Positions 6,928 through 15,310 of a DNA stretch of 64,000 nucleotides are shown piece after piece. The DNA lies in the NCBI GenBank assembly GCA_910584165.1, contig CAJTZU010000003.1, forward strand, positions 62,001 to 126,000, read 5' to 3'. Each line of letters starts with the position of its first letter. Within the stretch, counting starts at the first letter, position 1. The notes under the pieces were generated by a model that made no database searches, had not been told where the DNA came from, and saw nothing but the letters and a program-made list of their open reading frames with translations. This DNA comes from an uncultured Bacilli bacterium. Its GTDB lineage: Bacteria; Bacillota_I; Bacilli_A; RF39; UBA660. The position numbers were made by a program, and so were the translations under genes.

Positions 6928-8052
6928 ATGGGACAATTAGTTGGTAAAATCGTACTTACAGGAGGACCTTGTGCTGGAAAGACAACTGCTCTTTCTTCAA
7001 TAGAACAAGAATTATCAGATAGAGGCTTTAGGGTATTTGTGGTAGGAGAGAGTGCTACTGAATTAATTAAAGGTTGTATTAGACCTTTTGGAGATAAGCC
7101 ATTTGACTTATTAGATTTTCAAAGACTTATTTTACAGTATCAACTTCAGAAAGAAAAAATATATGAACAAGCAGTTGATATGTTACCAGAGGATGAGAAA
7201 TGCGTGATTCTTTATGATAGAGGAATTATGGATAATAAAGCTTATATTAGTGCAGATGAATTTAAGATGATTACACAAGAACAAGGATTACATGAATTAG
7301 ATTTATTAGATAGTTATGATATGGTACTTCATCTAGTAACAGCAGCTGACGGATGTCCAGAATATTATACATTAGACAATAATCAAGCAAGATCAGAATC
7401 TGTAGAGGAAGCAAAAGTACTAGATAAAAAGACTCAAGATGCTTGGCTTGGTCACAATCGATTAGTGATTATTGATAATTCAACAGCTTTTTCAGATAAA
7501 ATTAATAAAGTATTAGAAAATGTATGCCAATTAGTTAGAAGTCCTTATAGTATTCGTTATCAAAGAAAGTATTTAGTAGACTTAAGTAATTCGTCACTAG
7601 ATTTGTTAAGAAAAAAAGATGTTATTAAAATTGATATGGAGCAAACTTATTTAGAGGAACCTAGAGAGCATTATGAGAGAAGACTTAGAAAACGTACTTT
7701 AGGAAATGAAGAAACATTTTATATTACCGTTCAAAAGAAATCTGGTCATGGTTTAAGTAAAATTGTAACAGATAAAAAAATAACAGAAAAGGAATATATG
7801 CGTTTTTTAGAGTCTCCAATAGCCGGAACTTTAAAAAAGGAAAGATATACGTTTGTCTATAAAAAACAATACTTTAAATTGGATATTTTAGATGGAAAAC
7901 CATATGGAGTATTAGAAGTAAATCCTACTAGATGTGATGTTACAATTACACTTCCTCCTTCTTTAAAAATAGAAAGAGAAATAACGGATGAAGAAGAGTT
8001 TGATGCTGGAACTCTTGCTAGAAAAAAGAATCCAGAATATGTAAAAAGGTGA
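6928..8052 (+). CDS. P-loop ATPase (AAA_28, NadR kinase-like) fused to a CYTH-like domain
   Basis: A 374-residue two-domain protein. Residues about 8-205 form a P-loop kinase-like domain of the AAA_28 group, which includes the NadR ribosylnicotinamide kinase: Walker A GGPCAGKTT at 12-20, and LYDRGIMDNKAY at about 93-104 as the lid/catalytic acidic region. Residues about 210-370 have the alternating charged strands of a CYTH or triphosphate-tunnel domain (YLVDLS, then the EHYERRLRKRT block, then KYTFVYKKQYFKLDI-like strands). The arrangement resembles the Ttd14 family. It is co-transcribed with the histidine phosphatase under the NrtR-type operator. A nucleotide or NAD-precursor phosphate reaction is inferred; the true substrate is unknown. 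Confidence 0.7.
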   Translation: MGQLVGKIVLTGGPCAGKTTALSSIEQELSDRGFRVFVVGESATELIKGCIRPFGDKPFDLLDFQRLILQYQLQKEKIYEQAVDMLPEDEKCVILYDRGIMDNKAYISADEFKMITQEQGLHELDLLDSYDMVLHLVTAADGCPEYYTLDNNQARSESVEEAKVLDKKTQDAWLGHNRLVIIDNSTAFSDKINKVLENVCQLVRSPYSIRYQRKYLVDLSNSSLDLLRKKDVIKIDMEQTYLEEPREHYERRLRKRTLGNEETFYITVQKKSGHGLSKIVTDKKITEKEYMRFLESPIAGTLKKERYTFVYKKQYFKLDILDGKPYGVLEVNPTRCDVTITLPPSLKIEREITDEEEFDAGTLARKKNPEYVKR

Positions 8053-8065
8053 TTGTAAGTAATAG

Positions 8066-8094
8066 ATAAAAAGAGTTTTAGTACTCTTTTTTAT
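8066..8094 (+). terminator. Rho-independent terminator after the P-loop/CYTH gene
   Basis: AAAAAGAGT (8068-8076) pairs with ACTCTTTTT (8083-8091) around a 6-nt loop, and a T run follows. The 8095-8230 stretch to the polA -10 box (TATAAT, 8232-8237) shows nothing else I can assign. Confidence 0.8.
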
Positions 8095-8262
8095 TTAAAT
8101 ATCAAATATAATTAAAGAGATTTTCTATAAAAAAAGCAACAGTTTTATATTGAATACTGTGCAAAAGTATAGGATTTTTTAGTGAAATAAGAATTTATCT
8201 ACATTTTATAGTAAATCGTGTGCATAAATGATATAATAATTAGTATTGATAAGGATGGTTAT

Positions 8263-10842
8263 ATGGAAAAGATTATACTAGTAGACGGAAACAATTTATT
8301 ATTTAGAAGTTATTATGCAACTGCTTATAATGGTAATTTTATGAAGAATAGTAAGGGATTTCCTACCAATGCATTATTTGGTTTTACCAATATGATGAAT
8401 AAAATTGTAGAAGAAGAAAAACCAACGAGAATTATAGTTGCTTTTGATAAAGGAAAAACATTTAGACATGAGAAATATGATTTTTATAAAGGAGGTAGAA
8501 TAGAGACTCCTGATGAATTAAAAGTACAGTTTCCAATTGCTAAAGAAATGTTAGGGTATATGGGAATTAAATATTATGAGATAGATAATTATGAAGCAGA
8601 TGACATCATTGGTACTTTTGCGCGTATTTGTGATGAAGATCCAAATTATATTGGTACTATTATCAGTAGTGATAAGGATTTACTACAATTACTTTCTAAT
8701 CAAGTAGATATTAAACTATTAAAACAAAAAGATTATATCCGTTATAATTCTAAGACATTTAAGGAAGCTTATGGGATTGAACCTATTCGTATGATAGATT
8801 TAAAAGCACTTATGGGAGATGCTTCTGATAACATTCCAGGGGTAAAAGGAATAGGGGAAAAGACTGCTTTAAAACTATTAGTAGAGTATGAAACCTTAGA
8901 TAATTTATATGCTCATTTAGATGAGATTAAAGGAGCTACTCATGATAAGCTAGAAAGTGGTAAGGAAAGCGCTTATATGAGTTATGAAATTGCTACTATC
9001 GAAAGAAATGTTCCTATGTCTATTAATATGGATGATATTATCTATAAAGAAGAAGATACTGATAAATTAAATGCTTTATATGAAGATTTAGAATTCTATT
9101 CTTTCTTAAAAAAGAGAGAAAAGAAAGTGGTAAAAGAAGATATTTCTTATCAAGTATTAGAGGATACTAGTATATTAGATAAAAAAGAAGAATTATCCAT
9201 CTATTTAGAGACAACAGAATCGAACTATCATCATACCGATATTATTGGTATGGGAGTATATGATGGAGAGTCTAGTTATTTTGTTCCTTATTCTGTATTA
9301 AAGGAAAATCCAATATTTTTAATGAAAGCTAAAAAGAATACGTATGATGCAAAAAGAGTAACAGTTGCTTTAAAATGGCATGGTATCTATATTGACAATA
9401 TGGAATATGATACTATGATAGCAGCTTACCTACTGGAATATAATCAAAAAGAAGATATTGCTTATCTAGCAAACGAACTAGGGTATGCTATTCCTTTTAG
9501 AGAAGAGTTATATGATAAGAAAAAAGGCATAGATGAAAAGAAAATAGAAGAAGCATGTGTATTAAAAGCAAAATTTATTCATGATACCAAAAAAGAGTTA
9601 TTAGAATCTTTAGAGAAAGAAGAGATGCTAACTCTATTTTATGAAGTTGAAATGCCTTTATCTGGTGTTTTGGGTCGTATGGAATATAATGGAATCTGTG
9701 TAGATAAAAAGAAACTTCAAGATATGGGAGAAGAAATTCAAATTAAGATTGAACTTATTCAAAAAACAATCTATAATTATGCAGGGTGTGAATTTAATAT
9801 TTCTAGCCCTATTCAGTTAAGTGAAGTTCTATTTGAAAAATTAGATTTACCTCATGGAAAAAAGGGAAAGAACGGTTATTCTACTGCTGCTGATATTCTA
9901 GAAAAATTAAAAGATAAACATCCAATTATTCCAGAAATATTAGAATATCGTATGCTTACTAAATTACATTCTACTTATATAGAAGGGCTACTTGATACGG
10001 TAATGCCAGACGGTAAGATTCATACCATTTATACACAGACATTAACACGTACTGGAAGACTTTCTTCTATTGAGCCAAATTTACAGAATATTCCAATTCG
10101 TCATGAATATGGAAAATTAATTAGAAAGGCTTTTGTACCACGTCCTGATTCCATTATTGTAAGTAGTGATTATTCCCAGATAGAACTTAGAATACTTGCT
10201 CATGTAGCTTCTATTGATACGCTAATTAATGCTTTTAAAAATAATCAAGACATTCATAGTAAAACAGCTAGTGATATTTTTAAAGTAGAGGAACAAGAGG
10301 TAACGAAAGATATGCGTAGAATGGCTAAAGCTGTAAACTTTGGTATTATTTATGGAATTAGTGGATATGGTTTATCTGAAAATATTGGTGTAAGTCCAAA
10401 AGAAGCAACTCAGTTTATCAATAATTATATGGAAACTTATCCAGGTGTTAAAACATATATGGATGAAACTGTTAAACAAGCACACAGTGATGGTTTTGTA
10501 AGAACAATGCTAAATAGAAAAAGAACGATACCAGAGTTAGAAAATAAAAATTATATGATACGTAGTGGTGCAGAGAGAATGGCACTTAATACACCAATTC
10601 AAGGCACTAGTGCGGATATTATTAAGAAAGCAATGGTAGAAATTGATAAAGAATTAGTGAATAAAAAGATGCAATCAAAAATGATTGTTCAAGTACATGA
10701 TGAATTAGTATTTGATTGTGTAGAAAGCGAATTTGATGCGTTAAAAGAACTTGTTACTAGAGTAATGGAAAATATTATTACCTTAGATGTTCCATTAAAG
10801 GTAGAAATAGAATATGGAACAGACTGGTATCAAGCTAAATAA
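8263..10842 (+). CDS. polA: DNA polymerase I
   Basis: An 859-residue family A polymerase for Okazaki fragment processing and repair. ATG 8263 follows AAGGATGG; an earlier in-frame start at 8218 precedes the -10 box and is rejected. Residues 1-290 are the 5'-3' nuclease (LLFRSYYA, then DKDLLQLL, then DNIPGVKGIGEKTA helix-hairpin-helix). Residues about 300-460 are the 3'-5' exonuclease fold, but the first metal site reads IYLETTE instead of the DTET-type motif, so proofreading is probably lost, as in Bacillus PolA. Residues 480-859 are the polymerase: motif A SSDYSQIELR, motif B RRMAKAVNFGIIYG and motif C VQVHDELVF. Confidence 0.96.
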   Translation: MEKIILVDGNNLLFRSYYATAYNGNFMKNSKGFPTNALFGFTNMMNKIVEEEKPTRIIVAFDKGKTFRHEKYDFYKGGRIETPDELKVQFPIAKEMLGYMGIKYYEIDNYEADDIIGTFARICDEDPNYIGTIISSDKDLLQLLSNQVDIKLLKQKDYIRYNSKTFKEAYGIEPIRMIDLKALMGDASDNIPGVKGIGEKTALKLLVEYETLDNLYAHLDEIKGATHDKLESGKESAYMSYEIATIERNVPMSINMDDIIYKEEDTDKLNALYEDLEFYSFLKKREKKVVKEDISYQVLEDTSILDKKEELSIYLETTESNYHHTDIIGMGVYDGESSYFVPYSVLKENPIFLMKAKKNTYDAKRVTVALKWHGIYIDNMEYDTMIAAYLLEYNQKEDIAYLANELGYAIPFREELYDKKKGIDEKKIEEACVLKAKFIHDTKKELLESLEKEEMLTLFYEVEMPLSGVLGRMEYNGICVDKKKLQDMGEEIQIKIELIQKTIYNYAGCEFNISSPIQLSEVLFEKLDLPHGKKGKNGYSTAADILEKLKDKHPIIPEILEYRMLTKLHSTYIEGLLDTVMPDGKIHTIYTQTLTRTGRLSSIEPNLQNIPIRHEYGKLIRKAFVPRPDSIIVSSDYSQIELRILAHVASIDTLINAFKNNQDIHSKTASDIFKVEEQEVTKDMRRMAKAVNFGIIYGISGYGLSENIGVSPKEATQFINNYMETYPGVKTYMDETVKQAHSDGFVRTMLNRKRTIPELENKNYMIRSGAERMALNTPIQGTSADIIKKAMVEIDKELVNKKMQSKMIVQVHDELVFDCVESEFDALKELVTRVMENIITLDVPLKVEIEYGTDWYQAK

Positions 10843-10859
10843 AAAGGAGAGTTGAGATT

Positions 10860-11756
10860 TTGCAACCAGAAAAAATAAACAAGAAAAAACTAGTATCCAA
10901 AGTGATGTTTGTGAGTGTTTTCACAAATATCTTTTTGGCTATATTAAAAATTATAACAGGAACGATTTTTTCATCCGTTGCGTTAGTAGCAGATGGTATT
11001 CATTCCTTTAGTGATTTAATTACTGACTTCTTTGCAATTATTGGAAGTCATTTTGCCCAGAAACCTGCTGATTTGGAGCACCCTTTTGGTCATGGTAATT
11101 TAGAGTATTTAACAAGTTTAGGAATAGGTTTAATGGTCTTAATAGTAGGCGTTGGAGTTATTTATAACTCTATTACAGGCTCTTTACAAGTTCCTAATAC
11201 GATTGTTATTGTAGTATCTATTTTTACTATATTTACGAAATTATTATTATCTACTTACATTTTAAGAAAAGGGAAAAAATATCATAATTCTATTTTAATT
11301 TCTAGTGGAAAAGAAAGCAGAAGTGATGTTATTAGTTCTATTGTGGTACTTATTTCTTCTATTTTAATTCAGTTTCAAGATAGAGTACCAATATTTTCTT
11401 ATGCTGAGAAAGTAGCGGCTATTATTGTTGGATTATTTATTCTTTTTGTAGGTTTCAGCATTATGAGAGATAATGTTAGTATCTTACTAGGAAGACAAGA
11501 AGAAAATGAAGAGTACATGAATAGATTAAAAAAACTAGTATCAAAAGAAGAAGGAATTATGGATGTTAAAAATATGGTGTTATTACGCTATGGACCAGTT
11601 TCTACTTTGAATTTAATAGTTACAATGGATGGTTCTATTTCTTTAAAAGAGGCTCATGAAAAAGCGGATATTTTGGAAGAAAAAATAAAGAAGTTTAGTC
11701 ATTATATACAGTATATTCATATTCATATAGAACCTAAAGAAGAATTTGACAAATAA
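10860..11756 (+). CDS. cation diffusion facilitator family transporter
   Basis: A 298-residue CDF efflux protein for divalent metals such as Zn, Mn or Fe. It starts at TTG 10860, placed 9 nt after an AAGGAGA site and 18 bp downstream of polA. It has about six membrane segments between residues 15 and 205. The metal-site pattern is clear: ALVADGIHSFSDL in helix 2 (H-x3-D) and SRSDVISS in helix 5 (D near the membrane site). A cytoplasmic C-terminal ferredoxin-like domain spans about 215-298 and ends with HIHIEP. Close spacing suggests co-transcription with polA. The specific metal cannot be read from sequence. Confidence 0.92.
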   Translation: MQPEKINKKKLVSKVMFVSVFTNIFLAILKIITGTIFSSVALVADGIHSFSDLITDFFAIIGSHFAQKPADLEHPFGHGNLEYLTSLGIGLMVLIVGVGVIYNSITGSLQVPNTIVIVVSIFTIFTKLLLSTYILRKGKKYHNSILISSGKESRSDVISSIVVLISSILIQFQDRVPIFSYAEKVAAIIVGLFILFVGFSIMRDNVSILLGRQEENEEYMNRLKKLVSKEEGIMDVKNMVLLRYGPVSTLNLIVTMDGSISLKEAHEKADILEEKIKKFSHYIQYIHIHIEPKEEFDK

Positions 11757-11773
11757 GAGATTCTTAGTATAAT
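11746..11773 (+). promoter_or_regulatory. SigA promoter inside the end of the CDF gene
   Basis: TTGACA (11746-11751) and TATAAT (11768-11773) with 16-bp spacing lie over the CDF stop codon and serve the gene at 11796. Confidence 0.75.
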
Positions 11774-11795
11774 AATCAATTGTGGGAGATATAAT

Positions 11796-12512
11796 ATGAC
11801 ACAAGAAGAAAAACAAATTGTCTTAAAAGAATGTAATGATAAATTAGAAGAAATAGATTTTCAAAGAACAAAAAATGAAGAATATTGGGAACAATATTAT
11901 AATAAACATTATCGTAAAATGTTTTTAGTAGAAGATATTTTAGATAGAGTATTACACAGTGGTTTTACAGGGCTAGTGGTAGTAGGTTCTGGAATGGCTT
12001 TATACCACACTGGTCATTCTGTAGCTCTTTCGGTTGGAGTTCCTGTTGGAGGTTATATTGCTGTTGGATTAACAGATTTGATTATTACTTTTAAAAGCGT
12101 TCATAAGAAAAAAGATTATTGGGGTCAATTAAGACATCATACTGAAGTACAAGACCAACTTGAGTTTTCTAAATATCCTTATCGAATTATTTCAGGTTAT
12201 TTAAAAGAAGGAGATAAATCTTTGCTACATCAATATAGAATACATTTAGAAGATAAAGATGTTCCAGAATTTGATTATTTAGATGTTGATACTACTGATT
12301 TATCACCTCTTATGGTAAAAGCGTTAGAAGAAATGAAATCTAGAACAATAGAATTGAAAGAAGAACTTCAAACTAGTTTAGTGGTAGATATTACTACTAT
12401 GCATACTAGTATTATGGATTCTTTAGAAACAATTCCCGAATTAGAGGCTTATCAGAAAATGCTAAAGAAGTATGTTCCTAAAGAAGAGCCTGCTACATTG
12501 ACAAGTTCTTAG
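11796..12512 (+). CDS. hypothetical protein with a central glycine-rich hydrophobic segment
   Basis: A 238-residue protein that I do not recognise. The first 50 residues are charged and probably helical. Residues about 58-100 contain a Gly/Val/Ala-rich hydrophobic stretch (GFTGLVVVGSGMALY, then VGVPVGGYIAVGL) that could be one or two membrane passes. The remaining 130 residues are soluble, acidic and helical. A GGGAGAT site precedes ATG 11796 and a dedicated consensus promoter sits upstream. The gene stands alone between the CDF gene and the serS T-box. Confidence 0.7.
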   Translation: MTQEEKQIVLKECNDKLEEIDFQRTKNEEYWEQYYNKHYRKMFLVEDILDRVLHSGFTGLVVVGSGMALYHTGHSVALSVGVPVGGYIAVGLTDLIITFKSVHKKKDYWGQLRHHTEVQDQLEFSKYPYRIISGYLKEGDKSLLHQYRIHLEDKDVPEFDYLDVDTTDLSPLMVKALEEMKSRTIELKEELQTSLVVDITTMHTSIMDSLETIPELEAYQKMLKKYVPKEEPATLTSS

Positions 12513-12526
12513 ATTAATGATAAAAT
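12498..12526 (+). promoter_or_regulatory. SigA promoter of the serS T-box transcript
   Basis: TTGACA (12498-12503) and TAAAAT (12521-12526) with 17-bp spacing. The -35 box overlaps the end of the upstream hypothetical gene. Confidence 0.75.
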
Positions 12527-12533
12527 AGCACTA

Positions 12534-12738
12534 TAAATTGATGACGAAGACTAGTAGCAAAAACTATATTTAAAGAGAGTTCATGGTTGGTGGGAATGAA
12601 TAATGGCGTTTTTGTGAATCTACTTCTGAATGAAATGTAAACATTTTCGGGTAATTCCGTTATCATAAAATTAAGGCCAAAGTAGGATGGTACCGTGCAC
12701 TCGCACTCCTATACTTTTGGTCTTTTTCTTTTTATGGG
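12534..12738 (+). ncRNA. T-box riboswitch, serine specifier, upstream of serS
   Basis: The leader has the full T-box layout. A stem I base lies near 12540-12555 (GATGACGAAGACTAGTAG). The conserved AG-bulge and distal loop region is AGAGAGTTCATGGTTGGTG (about 12573-12591). The specifier region reads GAA-TCT-AC before CTTCTGAAT (about 12616-12632). The T-box core AGGATGGTACCGTGC is at 12684-12698. A terminator follows, with GGCCAAAGTAGGA (12675-12687) opposite TCCTATACTTTTGGTC (12708-12722) and then T residues. The specifier UCU codes for serine, which agrees with the downstream gene. Uncharged tRNA-Ser should promote antitermination and serS expression. Confidence 0.93.
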
Positions 12739-12763
12739 ATGTTTATAAGAAAGGAAAGATAAT

Positions 12764-14047
12764 ATGATAGATATTAAATTAATTAGAGAAAATAAGGATT
12801 TGGTAAAAGAAAATATTAAGAAAAAATTTCAAGATGAAAAATTACCATTAGTAGATGAAGTATATGAATTAGATAAAAAGTACCGTGAATCTAAATTAAA
12901 AGGAGATAATTTGCGTGCTTTAAAAAATTCTAAAAGTGGTGAAATTGGAAATCTTATGCGTGATAAGAAAATTGACGAAGCCAATAAGATAAAAGAGGAA
13001 ATCAAACAGTATGGAGATGAAATTGCAGCTTTAGAAGAAGAAGAAGTAAAATTAGAAGCTGAGATTCGTGAGAAGATGATGGTTATTCCAAATATTATTG
13101 ATGATTCAGTACCAGTTGGAAAAGATGATACTGAGAATGTAGAAATCGAGAAATTTGGAGAGCCAGTAGTTCCAAAATATGAGATTCCACATCATGCGGA
13201 TATTATTGCGGCTGTAAACGGTATGGATAAGGAGGCAGCTGGAAGAACTTCTGGAGAAGGATTCTATTATTTAATTGGAGATATAGCTAGACTTCATGAA
13301 GCTATGATTGCTTATGCTAGGGACTATATGATTGAGCAAGGATTTACTTATGCAATTCCACCTTTTATGATTCATAGTGATGTAGTAGAGGGAGTAATGT
13401 CTTTTCCAGAAATGCAAGCAATGATGTATAAAATAGAAGGAGAAGATTTATATTTAATTGGAACTTCTGAGCATTCTATGATTGGAAAATTTAAAGGTCA
13501 GATTGTAAAAGAAGATGATTTACCAATCTGCATGACTTCTTATTCTCCATGTTTCCGTAAAGAGGGAGGTTCTCATGGTTTAGAAGAAAGAGGTTTATAT
13601 CGTGTCCATCAATTTGAAAAGCAAGAAATGATAGTTTTATGTAAACCAGAAGAGGCAATGGAATGGTATCATAAAATGTGGAAATATACAGTAGATATCT
13701 TTAGAGCATTCGATGTTCCAGTTCGTACATTAGAATGTTGTAGTGGAGATTTAGCTGATTTAAAAGTAAAATCATGTGATGTAGAAGCATGGAGTCCAAG
13801 ACAACAAAAATATTTTGAAGTTGGTTCTTGTTCTACTTTAGGGGATGCACAAGCAAGACGTTTAGGAATTAGAACGAAGGGTGAAGATGGTACTTATTAT
13901 GTCAATACTTTGAATAATACTGTAGTAGCAACACCAAGAGGTTTAATTGCTTTAATAGAAAATAATTATCAAGAAGATGGAAGTATTTTAATACCTAAAG
14001 TATTACAACCTTATATGGGCGGAAAAGAAGTAATTGCACCTAAATAA
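12764..14047 (+). CDS. serS: seryl-tRNA synthetase
   Basis: A 427-residue class II synthetase that charges tRNA-Ser. Residues 1-110 form the long antiparallel coiled-coil arm (charged, K/E-rich) that grips the tRNA extra arm. The catalytic core carries TSEHSM near 236, motif 2 as FRKEGGSHGLEERGLYRVHQF at about 266-286 (quoted in part) and motif 3 near 385 (NNTVVATPRGLIALIEN). Length and motifs are standard. The start at ATG 12764 follows AGAAAGGAAAGAT. Expression is controlled by the serine T-box, and a short terminator closes the unit. Confidence 0.97.
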   Translation: MIDIKLIRENKDLVKENIKKKFQDEKLPLVDEVYELDKKYRESKLKGDNLRALKNSKSGEIGNLMRDKKIDEANKIKEEIKQYGDEIAALEEEEVKLEAEIREKMMVIPNIIDDSVPVGKDDTENVEIEKFGEPVVPKYEIPHHADIIAAVNGMDKEAAGRTSGEGFYYLIGDIARLHEAMIAYARDYMIEQGFTYAIPPFMIHSDVVEGVMSFPEMQAMMYKIEGEDLYLIGTSEHSMIGKFKGQIVKEDDLPICMTSYSPCFRKEGGSHGLEERGLYRVHQFEKQEMIVLCKPEEAMEWYHKMWKYTVDIFRAFDVPVRTLECCSGDLADLKVKSCDVEAWSPRQQKYFEVGSCSTLGDAQARRLGIRTKGEDGTYYVNTLNNTVVATPRGLIALIENNYQEDGSILIPKVLQPYMGGKEVIAPK

Positions 14048-14049
14048 AA

Positions 14050-14075
14050 AGAAGACTTATTGGTCTTTTTTTTTG
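14050..14075 (+). terminator. Rho-independent terminator after serS
   Basis: AAGAC (14052-14056) pairs with GTCTT (14063-14067) and a run of nine T follows. Confidence 0.7.
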
Positions 14076-14213
14076 TAATAATAGGTGTGTGTAAAGTAAA
14101 AAAAATAATTTTTTTTAATTAGTATAGTTTTTTGACAAAATATGTTACAATTGTATTTGAAAATAGGTTGTTTAATTGTGAATAGCTATTTAATAAAAAA
14201 AGGAGGGATAAAA

Positions 14214-15176
14214 ATGATTTGTCCAAATTGTAAAAATCAAATTGCTGAGAATACTCCATTTTGTCCACAATGTGGTACTAATGTAAGCCAAAGTCAAGGA
14301 CAGAATAATTTTTCACAGCCATCACAACAAAATTATAATCAAAACTTTTCTCAAATGCCATTGAATAATCAAAATGGCAAAAAATTTCCTATTGTTCCAA
14401 TAGTAGTACTGTTAGTGGTAGCTATTATTGTGGTAGTTGCTGTTTTTTTAATTATGAAAAAAGATGATAAAAAAGAAACGCCAATGGGCCCTACCAACCA
14501 AGGAAGTAATGCAATAAGTAGTAATAATAAAGATACGAACGAAATTAGTAATAGTAACAATAATAGTAATGTTTCTGTAGATTCAAATACAAATTTAACT
14601 TATGATAAAGATGGCGCCCTTTTAGTATCCATTGAAGATGTGTTTACTATTACAGGCCGTGGAACTGTTGTCACTGGGACTGTATTGAGAGGAAATGTTA
14701 GATTAAATGATGAAGTCCAAATAATTGGTTTAGATAAAGAAATAATTACCACTACTGTCATAGGAATTGAAATGTTTCGTAAACAATTAGATTATGCAGA
14801 AGCAGGAGATAATGTTGGATTAGTATTAAAAGATGTATCTCGTGATAAAGTAGAACGTGGACAAGTAGTAGCGAAACCAAATTCTATTAAAGAGGCGAAG
14901 AAATTTGAAGCTACTATTAATGTTTTAAGCAAAGATGAAGGTGGACGTCATACGCCATTCTACGCAAACTATCGTCCTCAATTCTATTTCAGAACTTTAG
15001 ATGTAACTGGTGTTATTGAATTACCAGAAAGTGTTGAAATGGTAATGCCTGGGGATAAAAATGTTAATATTACTGTTGAACTTATTTCTGGAATTGCAAT
15101 GGAAGTAGGAACAGAGTTTTCTATTCGTGAAGGTGGCCGCACTGTTGGAAAAGGTATTGTAACAAAAGTATATTAA
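14214..15176 (+). CDS. zinc-ribbon, membrane-anchored protein with EF-Tu domains 2 and 3 only
   Basis: A 320-residue protein from ATG 14214, 7 nt after AGGAGGGA; the longer frame from 14142 lacks a ribosome site. Order of parts: zinc ribbon at 3-20 (CPNC, then CPQC), a Gln/Asn-rich linker, one hydrophobic membrane segment at about 58-80, an Asn/Ser-rich spacer to about 130, then residues 138-320 that read as elongation factor Tu domains 2 and 3. Diagnostic stretches are TGRGTVVTGTVLRG, IGIEMFRKQLDYAEAGDN, LSKDEGGRHTPF, NYRPQFYFRTLDVTGVIELP, VEMVMPGD and IREGGRTVGKGIVTK. The GTPase domain is absent. Upstream TTGACA (14132-14137) may be its -35. A strong terminator follows. Function is unknown; display outside the cell is inferred from sister proteins with the same front end. 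Confidence 0.88.
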   Translation: MICPNCKNQIAENTPFCPQCGTNVSQSQGQNNFSQPSQQNYNQNFSQMPLNNQNGKKFPIVPIVVLLVVAIIVVVAVFLIMKKDDKKETPMGPTNQGSNAISSNNKDTNEISNSNNNSNVSVDSNTNLTYDKDGALLVSIEDVFTITGRGTVVTGTVLRGNVRLNDEVQIIGLDKEIITTTVIGIEMFRKQLDYAEAGDNVGLVLKDVSRDKVERGQVVAKPNSIKEAKKFEATINVLSKDEGGRHTPFYANYRPQFYFRTLDVTGVIELPESVEMVMPGDKNVNITVELISGIAMEVGTEFSIREGGRTVGKGIVTKVY

Positions 15177-15226
15177 TAAGATTACTGCATTCTTATATGG
15201 GTGAAAAAGAAGTAATGAAAGTAGTT

Positions 15227-15254
15227 AAGAGTATATGAAAATATACTCTTTTGT
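15227..15254 (+). terminator. Strong GAAA-loop terminator
   Basis: AAGAGTATAT (15227-15236), loop GAAA and ATATACTCTT (15241-15250) form a perfect 10-bp stem, followed by T residues. Confidence 0.9.
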
Positions 15255-15310
15255 TTAAGTCTAAATCGACAAAATATGATATAATGATAATGAAATTGAA
15301 AGGGGAAACT

